Part shown: positions 53,454 through 60,269 of the stretch, piece after piece | How positions within the stretch are numbered: the first letter of the stretch is position 1 | How the letters are laid out: every line of letters begins with the position of its first letter | Assembly (NCBI GenBank): GCA_964276235.1 | Contig: CAXYEK010000001.1 | Location: forward strand, 186,001 to 250,000 | DNA: 64,000 nt | Direction of reading: 5' to 3' | Source of the DNA: SCGC-AAA076-P13 sp964276235 | GTDB taxonomy: Bacteria > Pseudomonadota > Gammaproteobacteria > Magnimaribacterales > D2472 | Made by a program: the position numbers and the translations under genes | The notes under the pieces: model-generated | What the model saw: only the letters and a program-made list of their open reading frames with translations | Database searches by the model: none | What the model was told of the DNA's origin: nothing

Positions 53454-54625
53454 TTATTTAACAGGTAGATTCTGTTGTAGAAAAACAAGCATATTGTTGC
53501 CCATAACTTTTTTAATTTGAAGATCGCTGAGTCCCAGTTCAAGTAATTCATGCGTAATTGCTACAAGCTCTGAACTATCAAAACCTGGAGTAATGGTTCC
53601 ATCAAAATCAGATCCAAGTGCTACATGATCCTCACCAATCAGGTTTATTCCATACCTGATCGCCTCTGCAACAGATTTAGGAGTATTATCACAAACAGCC
53701 CCATCCCAAAAACCAACACCAATTAAGCCTCCTTTCTCGGCAATGGCTTCCATTAAATCATCACTGATATTGCGCGGAGAATTGCAGTATCCATTAAATC
53801 CAGTATGACTAACAACAATGGGTTGGGTGCTTATATCGAGAACATCTCTAACGACGTTTTCTGAAGAGTGAGAAACATCAATAATAATACTTAAACGAAT
53901 CATCTCTGCAATAGACTTGTGGCCGAAAGGGAGTTAATCCTTGTCCTGTTATGCCATGCAGTGATCCTCCAAGTTTGTTATCAAAAAAATGATGCAAACT
54001 CATCATTCGAAAACCTTTTTTATATAGCCTTTCAATATTGTCTAACTCTCCGTCTAAGGCATGAGATCCTTCTGTACCTATAAGCCCGCCAATTAAAGTT
54101 GGATTTGAAATTCTTCTAGATCATGAAATCTTTAAGATCCAGCTGTGACATTATTAACATTAAATTCTCTGAATCACGGCGCGATAAATCGTGAATCTTC
54201 TCAGCCTGAAAAATTGCCCTTTCTGTAAGGCTTGACCAAGTTTTTACTGGCCAGCCTTGAACAACTGCTAAGGCGGTTATGTTATCTCTAGCGGTTGTTT
54301 TGTTGCTATCGTAATTTTGTCCAGAAGGAGATTTAGTTACGGTTGTAAACATCTGTAAAGCTATATTGCCTTTTTGCATTCTTGGTAAATCTTCATGCCC
54401 ATAATCATACTTTTTACTTAAGTCTCGATTCCATAAAGCGCTATCAGAATGCCAATCTCCAATTATTAGAGACTTGTGCAATTCTTTAGCTCTATCTGAA
54501 ACTACAAAAGGTAAATGGTCTGAGACTGGATTCATTTGTTTATCAAGAAAGGCTGGTAGAAAAACTCTACCTAATAGAATTAATACAAAAGCGAAAGAGA
54601 CGAATCCTAAAAGTATTTTTTTCAT
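53454..54625 (-). pseudogene. M19 family (renal-dipeptidase-like) membrane dipeptidase, three frames
   Basis: This zinc dipeptidase is spread over three minus-strand frames. The N-terminal part (54625-54116) has an anchor and IIGDWHSDSALWN, the middle frame has LIGTEGSHALDGELDNIERLYKKGFR and LHHFFDN, and the C-terminal part has IIIDVSHSSENVV and ALGSDFDGTITPG. Removing one base near 54119 and one near 53925 gives one frame of 389 residues, the normal M19 length, and the corrected length is a multiple of three. Both errors are single-base insertions. It is either a recent pseudogene or mis-sequenced. Confidence 0.82.
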
Positions 54626-54634
54626 TTCTTAATT

Positions 54635-54853
54635 TTAGTGGCGCTGCTTTCTACTTTCCACTGCTTTATTTATGTCTTTTGCACAATCACTAGCAGCAGA
54701 TTCAAAAAGAAAAGGAAAAATAGCGTGAATAATGCATGCAAGTCCAGCAAAAACCATCTTAAAACCATAATAGCCTGCGGCAATCATATGCTCTAAGTAC
54801 GTCTCACTGATTGAGTGCGGATGATCAGTGAAAGACCTAAAAAATTTTCTCAT
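54635..54853 (-). CDS. DUF6356 family protein
   Basis: This 72-residue protein with one hydrophobic segment has the pattern SFTDHPHSISETYLEHMIAAGYYGFKMVFAGLACIIHAIFPFLF, typical of DUF6356. Function is unknown. It lies 9 bases upstream of the dipeptidase start on the same strand. Confidence 0.82.
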   Translation of the reverse strand: MRKFFRSFTDHPHSISETYLEHMIAAGYYGFKMVFAGLACIIHAIFPFLFESAASDCAKDINKAVESRKQRH

Positions 54854-54910
54854 CTTAATTTATTCTAATTTACTATTGGCTTTTATTCCACCTACAGAAA
54901 ATATTTATGA

Positions 54911-54957
54911 ATGTAACCTTTACTTATCATAATAACGATGTTACCTTTGCGTTACAT
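54911..54957. promoter_or_regulatory. Repeat-rich upstream region of the second XRE pair
   Basis: GTAACCTTTAC (54913-54923) matches the palindrome GTAA-N3-TTAC, and a near copy GTTACCTTTGC (54940-54950) follows 27 bases on. ATGTAAC (54911-54917) and GTTACAT (54951-54957) are perfect inverted repeats. The sequence ATGTAA-N2-TTTACTT-N2-CATAATAA is shared with 29481-29506 upstream of the other pair. This is the likely operator for the XRE protein at 55412. Confidence 0.6.
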
Positions 54958-54991
54958 TTTTAAAGAGATTAGATGTTTTAAGGAGTTTTTT

Positions 54992-55399
54992 ATGGATGGT
55001 TTAACTGGATTTATGGCTGTTGGAACTGGATGGGTTGCAATATTGATGCCCGTATTTATTACTTGGGTAATCTTGTACTACGGCGCGAAGATGGATAAAG
55101 ATAAGTATTCAGCTATGGTAGAAATATCAAAAAGCCTAGAAAATCCATCAGATATTGAAGATTTATTAGAAAATTTTAAGGAGAAGAAAAAGCCAATAGA
55201 CTATAGAAGAAATGGAGTAATTGTTCTTTTTGTAGGTTTAGGGTTAGTTCTATTTGGGACTATGTCTGATATTGATGTCTTGCAAGGAGTTGGTTTGTTA
55301 GTGGCTACAATTGGAATTGGTCTTTTTATAGCTGGATACATATATCCTAATGCCGGTTCTGAGATAGATAAAGCAGTCGAAAAATTTGAAGAAAAGTAG
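54992..55399 (+). CDS. Membrane protein (DUF6249-like) paired with an XRE regulator
   Basis: This is a 135-residue protein counted from ATG 54992, preceded by AAGGAG at a 6-base spacing; a longer frame from 54938 overlaps the operator region. An N-terminal helix (about 8-31) and two close C-terminal helices (about 69-112) flank a charged middle (KISKSLENPSDIEDLLENFKEKKKP). The layout resembles DUF6249. It is followed 12 bases later by the XRE gene. Confidence 0.76.
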   Translation: MDGLTGFMAVGTGWVAILMPVFITWVILYYGAKMDKDKYSAMVEISKSLENPSDIEDLLENFKEKKKPIDYRRNGVIVLFVGLGLVLFGTMSDIDVLQGVGLLVATIGIGLFIAGYIYPNAGSEIDKAVEKFEEK

Positions 55400-55411
55400 A
55401 GATACATTATA

Positions 55412-55630
55412 GTGGGCAAGCATCATAAGAATCTTTTAAACAATCTAGCAAAGCTTCGCATGGCCGAGGGCTTAACACAGCAAGCTCTTTCTGAAAGCGC
55501 AGATGTCTCTAGAAAAAGTATTAACGCTATTGAGAATGGAATTTATGTTCCATCAACAGTATTAGCTTTAAAGATTTCTAAAATTCTTAAGTGTAAAGTC
55601 GAAGATTTATTTAAACTTCCAGATTCTTAA
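55412..55630 (+). CDS. XRE family HTH regulator, second copy
   Basis: This is a 72-residue YozG-like regulator starting at GTG 55412. The helix-turn-helix is QQALSESADVSRKSINAIENGIYVPSTVLALKI, followed by LKCKVEDLFKL. It is the second small XRE protein in the window paired with an upstream membrane protein. Its promoter region shares an operator-like sequence with the 29.5-kb pair. Its 3' end overlaps the PAP2 gene stop by 4 bases. Confidence 0.88.
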   Translation: MGKHHKNLLNNLAKLRMAEGLTQQALSESADVSRKSINAIENGIYVPSTVLALKISKILKCKVEDLFKLPDS

Positions 55631-56484
55631 TGAGCTAAATTAAAGAGCTTCCAAAACCTTGGGATAATCCAAGTAACCAGAATAGAAAAAATTAGACCTA
55701 AAGCATAGCTATAAAAAATTCCTAATAAGCCTGTCGTAGCAATATTTGCCTCAAGCTGAGATATTGAAACCATTCCAATAAAAACAACAACAATACTTGC
55801 GAGCGACAAGAAAAGCTTTTTAACTCTTCCTGAATTTAAATGAATGTCTGAAGATCCAATGAACCAACCCATCATTACTCCAAGAAACCATACATTTGCT
55901 TCATGACCCTCATGAACTGGATAAAAGTAATAAATAATAATTTGAAATAATCCTATTACCATCATCCAGGATTTTTTGCTTAGTGATTCATAGATCTTAT
56001 AAATGACTGCAAGGTGCCAGATGGCTAGAATGATAGTTCCAATGATAAGACCTGAAATAACATCTCCTAGATCATGAACGCCCAAATACATTCTGCTAAA
56101 GGCAATAAGAAAAATTAATATGCCTGCTCCAATAGTGGCTCGTTTATCTTTTAATTCATAAGCTATCAATCCCCACAAAGTGACCGCTATCTGAGCATGT
56201 CCGCTTGGCCATCCATAAGAAGTTCCTACTTTAGGATCTAGCATTAACTCTATTAGGGGCCTTGGATCTTGAAAAAAATCTTTTAGAAACCCATTAATTA
56301 AGCCTGATATAAATAGCATCATGGCTATACGGGAAAATCTTGATGGGGACCAAAAGAAATAGCCAAAAGATATAAATAAGATTAAGAAGGTTGGGTAACC
56401 TGCTAAAGAAATATTTTCAAAGAAAACTGATAGAGCAGGAGTTCGGATGCCCTCAACCCAGGATAAATCATTCCAAATAGACAT
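55627..56484 (-). CDS. PAP2 family phosphatase
   Basis: This 285-residue multi-helix membrane enzyme has the three lipid phosphatase motifs: KDFFQDPRP, SGHAQIAV and SRMYLGVHDLGDVISG. It dephosphorylates a lipid phosphate (phosphatidic acid, undecaprenyl diphosphate or similar) at the membrane. The C-terminal part (about 180-285) has further helices of unknown role. It is convergent with the XRE gene. Confidence 0.9.
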   Translation of the reverse strand: MSIWNDLSWVEGIRTPALSVFFENISLAGYPTFLILFISFGYFFWSPSRFSRIAMMLFISGLINGFLKDFFQDPRPLIELMLDPKVGTSYGWPSGHAQIAVTLWGLIAYELKDKRATIGAGILIFLIAFSRMYLGVHDLGDVISGLIIGTIILAIWHLAVIYKIYESLSKKSWMMVIGLFQIIIYYFYPVHEGHEANVWFLGVMMGWFIGSSDIHLNSGRVKKLFLSLASIVVVFIGMVSISQLEANIATTGLLGIFYSYALGLIFSILVTWIIPRFWKLFNLAH

Positions 56485-56492
56485 ATTATTAA

Positions 56493-56861
56493 TTACCTTA
56501 TTTTTTTTATACTTTCGTCAAAGTTTTTGCCATCAAAATAGAAAACCTCATGAACTTTAGGCGGATCATCAACACATTTAAGATTTATACTGTAAACATC
56601 CGGATGTGATCTTGGTTGATAAAAGGATTTTATACCGCATTTTTTACAAAAAAGATGTTTAGCTGATTCAGATTCAAAAACATACTCATTTATTAATTCT
56701 TCTCCAGTAGTTACCTTAAATAACTCATGTTTAATGAAAAGATGTTCGTAATCAAGCATCTCACAAATTGAGCAGTTACAGCTCCATAGTTGAACGGATT
56801 CATCTGAATGAAACGTGAATCTTATCGCTCCGCAATGACATCCACCAGAATATTCCTTCAT
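56493..56861 (-). CDS. GFA family (CENP-V/glutathione-dependent formaldehyde-activating) protein
   Basis: This 122-residue zinc-binding protein has SGGCHCGAIRF and CNCSICEML at the N terminus and LFCKKCGIKSFYQPRSHP later, the GFA pattern. The founding member helps glutathione react with formaldehyde; most homologues have unknown substrates. It lies 8 bases from the PAP2 gene start on the same strand. A cysteine-rich micropeptide ORF lies upstream. Confidence 0.9.
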   Translation of the reverse strand: MKEYSGGCHCGAIRFTFHSDESVQLWSCNCSICEMLDYEHLFIKHELFKVTTGEELINEYVFESESAKHLFCKKCGIKSFYQPRSHPDVYSINLKCVDDPPKVHEVFYFDGKNFDESIKKIR

Positions 56862-56913
56862 ATCCTATTCCTGTAAAGGATTTAGACCAACAAGGCTTAT
56901 AATTTTTAAATTT

Positions 56914-56961
56914 TTACTTCGAGCAACAAGCGCACTCGCAGCAACTACAACAATCACACAT
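56914..56961 (-). CDS. 15-residue cysteine-rich micropeptide
   Basis: A short ORF reads MCDCCSCCECACCSK: eight cysteines in 15 residues, in CC and CxC pairs as in metallothioneins. Such a run is very unlikely in random A+T-rich DNA. No good ribosome binding site precedes ATG 56961. It lies in the 127-base gap between the GFA gene and an HXXEE-like gene. Metal binding is the natural guess, but expression is unproven. Confidence 0.42.
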   Translation of the reverse strand: MCDCCSCCECACCSK

Positions 56962-56988
56962 ATTAATATTATAGACTAATTTAAGTAA

Positions 56989-57561
56989 TCAAAAAATATT
57001 GAGAACCCATATCATTATAAAGTGTCCTATAAAGCCATATAAACTAAGGGCAAAAATTAACTTGAATGAAACCATTCTCTCAGCTGCTATTAATACTGAT
57101 TTTATGTATAGAGGTAAAAATAAAAATAATGCTGTTATCATCCCTGGGCTGTAATCACTTTGTATGGTTGCGCCTCCAAGGTGAAACATGCCGTTGCCAA
57201 GCAAGCTACCTGCAATAAAAAGATAAACCAATGAAAAAGACTTGTTTGATTCTTTAAATAGAAATGGGAGCAAGGCAATGAGGTAACCGATTAAATTGAT
57301 AACCACAACGGCTATAGGAGTAACATCGACTCCTGATCGATAAGCCCAGTTTAAGAAATGATATTCATTTCCAAAAAGAAAAGGTGATATTAGATATTCA
57401 TCTACTTGATGAAAAGTAACTATAAAAATAGGTAGAGCAGCTAGCAGATAGGGACTCTTTTTCTTGTTTAGGAAAAATAGCATTGTCGATGTGGCTAAAA
57501 ACCCTAACAAGAAAACATATTGCATGTTTACTACATACGGATGCTCAAATAGCGGATTCAT
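56989..57561 (-). CDS. HXXEE-like membrane protein, copy 2
   Basis: This 190-residue protein has five or six helices and the active-site-like sequence IVTFHQVDEYLI in place of the strict HxxEE. Later GNGMFHLGGATIQSDYSPGMITALFLFLPLY is the matching second motif (N-x-x-x-H and YSPG). It overlaps the neighbouring copy by 17 bases. Family function is unknown. Confidence 0.75.
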   Translation of the reverse strand: MNPLFEHPYVVNMQYVFLLGFLATSTMLFFLNKKKSPYLLAALPIFIVTFHQVDEYLISPFLFGNEYHFLNWAYRSGVDVTPIAVVVINLIGYLIALLPFLFKESNKSFSLVYLFIAGSLLGNGMFHLGGATIQSDYSPGMITALFLFLPLYIKSVLIAAERMVSFKLIFALSLYGFIGHFIMIWVLNIF

Positions 57562-58087
57562 TTCTGCTTTCTAGCTTGTTGATTATTATGTAGTAAATTG
57601 GCATCAGAATTAATGCATAGCCCAGCACTTGAGGACCTAACATTTCAAAAAGTGTAAACGTAGTTATTCCTGAAAGAAATAAAATGAGTAGTTCAACATA
57701 ACTTTTGATATAGCCTTCTCGAAATGCAGCTCTAATAATAAAATAATTTACAGGAAGATAAAGTAGCACTGCTGTTATGGCACCAGGACTAAAATCATTA
57801 AAATAAAAACTAAAGAACACATGGAAGAATGCATTTATAACCTGTGTTGTCATCAAGAAAAATAAAACTAAATGCGCGCTAGCCCTGTTGTTTTTTATTA
57901 AATGTATAAAAATAAAAATTAAGAGCTGCGAAATAAGTATTATAAGAATTGCTTCTGTCGTTATAGAGTTATTGTCAGAGAAGTAGCTTGTTCGCCACTC
58001 TCTAAAATTAAAAATTATATGCTCCTCAAAATGATGGATTGCATAAATTAAGGGACCTAAAACTATTAGATTCTTGAACTTATCCAT
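57545..58087 (-). CDS. HXXEE domain membrane protein, copy 1
   Basis: This 180-residue multi-helix protein has the namesake motif YAIHHFEEHI near residues 16-23 and NAFFHVFFSFYFNDFSPGAITAVLLYLP. HXXEE family proteins are integral membrane proteins of unknown activity. It is the upstream member of a tandem pair, and both follow the 131-residue membrane protein. Conserved His and Glu suggest a metal site. Confidence 0.84.
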   Translation of the reverse strand: MDKFKNLIVLGPLIYAIHHFEEHIIFNFREWRTSYFSDNNSITTEAILIILISQLLIFIFIHLIKNNRASAHLVLFFLMTTQVINAFFHVFFSFYFNDFSPGAITAVLLYLPVNYFIIRAAFREGYIKSYVELLILFLSGITTFTLFEMLGPQVLGYALILMPIYYIIINKLESRNESAI

Positions 58088-58090
58088 AGG

Positions 58091-58486
58091 CTAAGCCTCT
58101 TTATTTGGATCCCACAAAACTAGATTCTTAGATTTGAGCCTATTCATAACTAATTTGTATCTTGACTGTTCCTCACGCCATTCCTTAAGCCAATTTTCAC
58201 CGTCTCTCTCAGCATCTACAAAAATCGCATTAGTAAAAGCTAGTGGAATAAGTATTGCAGTATGAATAATTATGCTTGCAAGAATACTGTACTCAATAAA
58301 TCCTAGCCAAAAAATTGCTATTAGCCCAAAAGTTACACTCCAAATAGTAAACAAAACCAACATAAAGTAGGTTTGAAGGCTCGGATCAGGTATGTATTTT
58401 AAAGGGTTGTATTTTACATCCATCACAACTCTCCAACTGTCCACTATAAACATTACTGTTCGTCTAAATATATTTGGTTTTTTCAT
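58091..58486 (-). CDS. Two-helix membrane protein, unknown
   Basis: This is a 131-residue protein. It has hydrophobic segments near 41-64 and 68-90, with a basic N terminus (MKKPNIFRRTVMFIVDSWRVVMD) and a charged C-terminal tail. It directly precedes the HXXEE genes (3 bases) in one leftward group. I recognise no family. Confidence 0.66.
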   Translation of the reverse strand: MKKPNIFRRTVMFIVDSWRVVMDVKYNPLKYIPDPSLQTYFMLVLFTIWSVTFGLIAIFWLGFIEYSILASIIIHTAILIPLAFTNAIFVDAERDGENWLKEWREEQSRYKLVMNRLKSKNLVLWDPNKEA

Positions 58487-58506
58487 AATTTTATCTTACC
58501 ATCCTT

Positions 58507-58992
58507 CTAGTCTTGTTTAGGAATACCAATTCTAAGTTTTATATTTTGTGTAGTAGGTCCTGAGACCACAAATTTTGCTTGATCAAAAGATGGTGCCGAC
58601 ATTCTGCCCATTACATTATTAGAAAATCCATATTGCTCTTTTGGAATCCCAAGAAAATTTTTATCAATTTTTTTATTCCCATTAGAATCAACAAAAAGGG
58701 ATATAGCATATTCACCATGGGGCAACATGCCGTTGATTTCAAAGTTTTGAAGCTCTATTTCTCCTGCAGAGGTAATACATGACGCTTCTTCAGATTCGTT
58801 TTCAACCGTTTCCTCAAATCCTGCCGCATCCTTGCATATGCTTAAATACAAAACTCCAGGTTTGTCTAAGTTTAAAATATTTATTTTTAAACTTGATTCC
58901 TCAGCAAAAGACTTAGGTGTAAATATCAAACAACTTAAAACGAGAGACATCATCCAAAAGAGTCTTCCATAATTAGATAAAAAGTTTTTCAT
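58507..58992 (-). CDS. DUF2141 family exported protein
   Basis: This is a 161-residue protein with a signal sequence (about 10-30). The DUF2141 pattern is clear: GVLYLSICKDAAGFEE, LPHGEYAISLFVDSNGNKKIDKNFLGIPKEQYGFSNN and a final VSGPTTQNIKL. The function of DUF2141 is unknown; periplasmic or surface location is likely. It is 7 bases downstream of the SMR gene and 20 bases upstream of the 131-residue gene. Confidence 0.9.
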   Translation of the reverse strand: MKNFLSNYGRLFWMMSLVLSCLIFTPKSFAEESSLKINILNLDKPGVLYLSICKDAAGFEETVENESEEASCITSAGEIELQNFEINGMLPHGEYAISLFVDSNGNKKIDKNFLGIPKEQYGFSNNVMGRMSAPSFDQAKFVVSGPTTQNIKLRIGIPKQD

Positions 58993-58999
58993 TAATCAG

Positions 59000-59326
59000 T
59001 TATATTTGAGTTTTATACAAGTTTACTATGGTCACCCCAATAACAATCAAAAATAACCCAATAATGGTCTGCCAGTTAAGTGTTTGTTTATAAAAAAAGT
59101 AGCTTAATAATGATACTGAGAAAACACCCAACCCTGCCCAAGATGCATAAATAATTGTGAGTGGCAGTTTTTGAGATGCTAACGCCAAAAGATAAAAAGA
59201 TGCACCATATGCTATTAACAAAATTGAAGTTGGATATGGTTTTGAGAAATTTTGTGATGCAGGCAATAGCATTGTTCCGAGAACTTCTAATGCAATCGCT
59301 AAAAAAAGAATTATGTACATATGCAT
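59000..59326 (-). CDS. SMR family small multidrug/guanidinium transporter
   Basis: This 108-residue protein has four helices. The essential Glu is in LAIALEVLGTMLL near residue 15, and ASWAGLGVFSVSLLSYF is the third-helix signature. It is of the EmrE/SugE type; substrates could be cationic drugs or guanidinium. AAAAGGAC precedes ATG 59326. A 58-residue membrane ORF directly upstream probably shares its transcript. Confidence 0.88.
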   Translation of the reverse strand: MHMYIILFLAIALEVLGTMLLPASQNFSKPYPTSILLIAYGASFYLLALASQKLPLTIIYASWAGLGVFSVSLLSYFFYKQTLNWQTIIGLFLIVIGVTIVNLYKTQI

Positions 59327-59338
59327 GATTTTGTCCTT

Positions 59339-59515
59339 TTATTTATTTTGTATATGCAACGTTCTAGGAAGAGTTGCAAAAAATATTATTAGTATTGCCC
59401 AATACTCACCACTTAAAGATCTTCCTGACAGATAATCATTTATTCCATACCCAATAATGAAAATTATGAACCCAATTTGGAGGTATAACAAAAATTTTTT
59501 TATATTTAATTTCAT
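59339..59515 (-). CDS. 58-residue membrane protein upstream of the SMR gene
   Basis: This short ORF runs from ATG 59515 with two hydrophobic segments (LLYLQIGFIIFIIGYGI and YWAILIIFFATLP). Its stop lies 13 bases before the SMR start and its last codons contain that gene's ribosome binding site, implying coupling. No family was recognised. Confidence 0.55.
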   Translation of the reverse strand: MKLNIKKFLLYLQIGFIIFIIGYGINDYLSGRSLSGEYWAILIIFFATLPRTLHIQNK

Positions 59516-59558
59516 AATTGCCTTAAATATTTTCGTTAAAAAACTATTCTGCTTTGTT

Positions 59559-60245
59559 TTATCGCCTTAATAGTATAACCAACCAACGACCAAGGTTTAA
59601 AATATCGGCTAGCGCAGCCGATACGTAAGTAAGGGCTGCTGCCGTCAGAATACTACTAACGGCTTTTTCATTTGACTGTGATACGTATTTCCCTTCCCTT
59701 AACAAAGGGAGCGCTTTAGAAAAACTTGCATCAAATTCAATCGGCAGAGTCACCGCATGAATCATCATGCGAGCAATAAAACCAGATAGCCCTAGGAAAA
59801 TCAATAAAGAAAATGGCATTGGATGCCGAGTAATAATACCGATCACTGGCGATAAAGAAATAATGATAACACTCCAACGAGCCACCTTATCAACTACGGG
59901 GATCATCTTTGTTCTAGTAGCCAGGCGTTTGTCACCCTGCTGATCCTGGATCGCATGTCCAACCTCATGAGCCGCGATAGCAATTGCGGTTAAAGATTTA
60001 GATTCATAATGCTCTCGTGAAAGCCTAACTTTTTTTTCAATTGGATCATAATGATCTCCCAGCTCAGTTACTTCGACCTTCACGTCTTTTAAAGAAAATC
60101 TCTCAATCAAATGCTTTGCGAGCTCTCCACCAGTACCAGGCATTTCAGGCTTTTCCGATGAATACCTCCTCATAACCAACTTCACCCACAAAGATGGTCC
60201 AAATATCAGTGCTAGAACTATAAGCGTGCCGGCCGCTAAAACCAT
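59559..60245 (-). CDS. Neutral zinc metallopeptidase, YugP family
   Basis: This 228-residue membrane peptidase has the zinc motif AAHEVGHAIQ (His93, Glu94, His97) and a third ligand probably in LPIEFDASFSKALP. Helices lie at the N terminus (about 3-20) and near 125-165. GGAG at an 8-base spacing precedes the ATG. Its G+C content is visibly higher than its neighbours (for example GCTAGCGCAGCCGATACG), suggesting later acquisition or strong selection. Substrates are unknown. Confidence 0.9.
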   Translation of the reverse strand: MVLAAGTLIVLALIFGPSLWVKLVMRRYSSEKPEMPGTGGELAKHLIERFSLKDVKVEVTELGDHYDPIEKKVRLSREHYESKSLTAIAIAAHEVGHAIQDQQGDKRLATRTKMIPVVDKVARWSVIIISLSPVIGIITRHPMPFSLLIFLGLSGFIARMMIHAVTLPIEFDASFSKALPLLREGKYVSQSNEKAVSSILTAAALTYVSAALADILNLGRWLVILLRR

Positions 60246-60269
60246 ATTTTATTCTCCATTTGGTTTGGA

